A DNA stretch of 57,137 nt from CAYOLL01 sp964404765 [NCBI: uncultured Gemmatimonadota bacterium] (lineage in GTDB: Bacteria > 4572-55): contig CAYOLL010000016.1 in NCBI GenBank assembly GCA_964404765.1, positions 2,147-59,283 on the forward strand. Reading direction: 5' to 3'. The position numbers and the translations under genes were made by a program. Below are positions 57,059 to 57,137 of the stretch, piece by piece (position 1 is the stretch's first letter; every line of letters begins with the position of its first letter). A model generated the notes under the pieces. The model was given only the letters and a program-made list of their open reading frames with translations, made no database searches and was not told the origin of the DNA.

Positions 57059-57137
57059 TCTTTCCAATTAAATTTGAAAGTCATCTATGCTTTTTTTGCC
57101 CCGTAGGGGCAAGCCGTTTGTAGAAAAATACGCAAAA

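Noticed and set aside
1-57137. tRNA, rRNA or integrase with attachment sites marking a genomic island
   Set aside because: I searched the gaps by eye for tRNA-like cloverleaf ends and for recombinase motifs and found none. A tRNA-scan run would be decisive.

Overview
The window comes from a Gram-negative, mid-GC bacterium. Its genes include a TonB-dependent receptor, beta-barrel proteins, lipoproteins and an exported nonaheme cytochrome that ends in a FlgD-like/T9SS-type sorting tail (LSQNHPNPFNPSTTI). That tail, the large propeller/Y_Y_Y sensor kinase and the dense load of intergenic palindromes fit the FCB group outside true Bacteroidetes (Calditrichota/KSB1/Zixibacteria-like). One promoter with TTGACA-17-TATACT spacing and good Shine-Dalgarno sites also argue against Bacteroidetes proper. 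The taxonomic call is inference. No rRNA, tRNA, CRISPR array, integrase or intact insertion sequence was found.

Layout. 0.1-6.5 kb: a propeller histidine kinase, a mobile-mystery A/B (XRE + Fic) pair and a receiver-adenylate/guanylate cyclase, all on the minus strand. 6.5-9.15 kb: a compact toxin-antitoxin island (DUF4258 remnant, HicAB, two VapBC-type pairs, an orphan antitoxin). Every module in it is followed by a shard of one and the same gene, the B12-binding domain of fused isobutyryl-CoA mutase (IcmF). 9.2-12.6 kb: a type IIG restriction-modification enzyme. 13.3-16.1 kb: the nonaheme cytochrome. 16.7-22.3 kb: a barrel protein, a Memo-family protein, a small unknown protein, a MalE-inside-MalF transporter fusion and a 59-residue protein. 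22.4-25.7 kb: iron uptake (FeoA, FeoB, Cys-rich FeoB partner, DtxR-type regulator). 25.7-26.8 kb: a two-gene module with a HEPN-like Rx4H protein. 26.9-36.3 kb: vanadium haloperoxidase-like lipoprotein, GlgC, barrel protein, DUF4384-like protein, an HRDC/XseA-like/membrane fusion, a thioredoxin-TPR protein and an EamA transporter. 36.5-39.8 kb: AmmeMemoRadiSam radical SAM enzyme, a lipoprotein and an orphan DppB-type permease. 40.0-42.4 kb: ArsR-ArsM arsenic pair and heme O synthase. 42.6-51.8 kb: MFS/spermidine-synthase fusion, RpiB, M23 peptidase, aquaporin, GNAT and an MFS-HEAT protein. 52.5-56.9 kb: TonB receptor, then a protein with a 13-residue Trp repeat and its small paralogue.

Two features stand out. 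The first is the IcmF-shard/toxin-antitoxin array, whose repeated shards could act as recombination sites that swap cassettes. The second is the system of dispersed palindromes. Several are nested, with one hairpin sitting in the loop of another. Two lie in frame inside the sensor kinase gene, and one is flanked by a perfect 13-bp direct repeat at the cyclase stop codon.

Most genes are single units or pairs rather than long operons. Clear operons are feoA-feoB-Cys-rich protein, arsR-arsM, hicA-hicB, vapB-vapC, the HEPN pair, mobile mystery A-B, and the lipoprotein-radical SAM pair. All positions, motifs and repeats were read by eye, and family names rest on recognised motifs rather than database searches.
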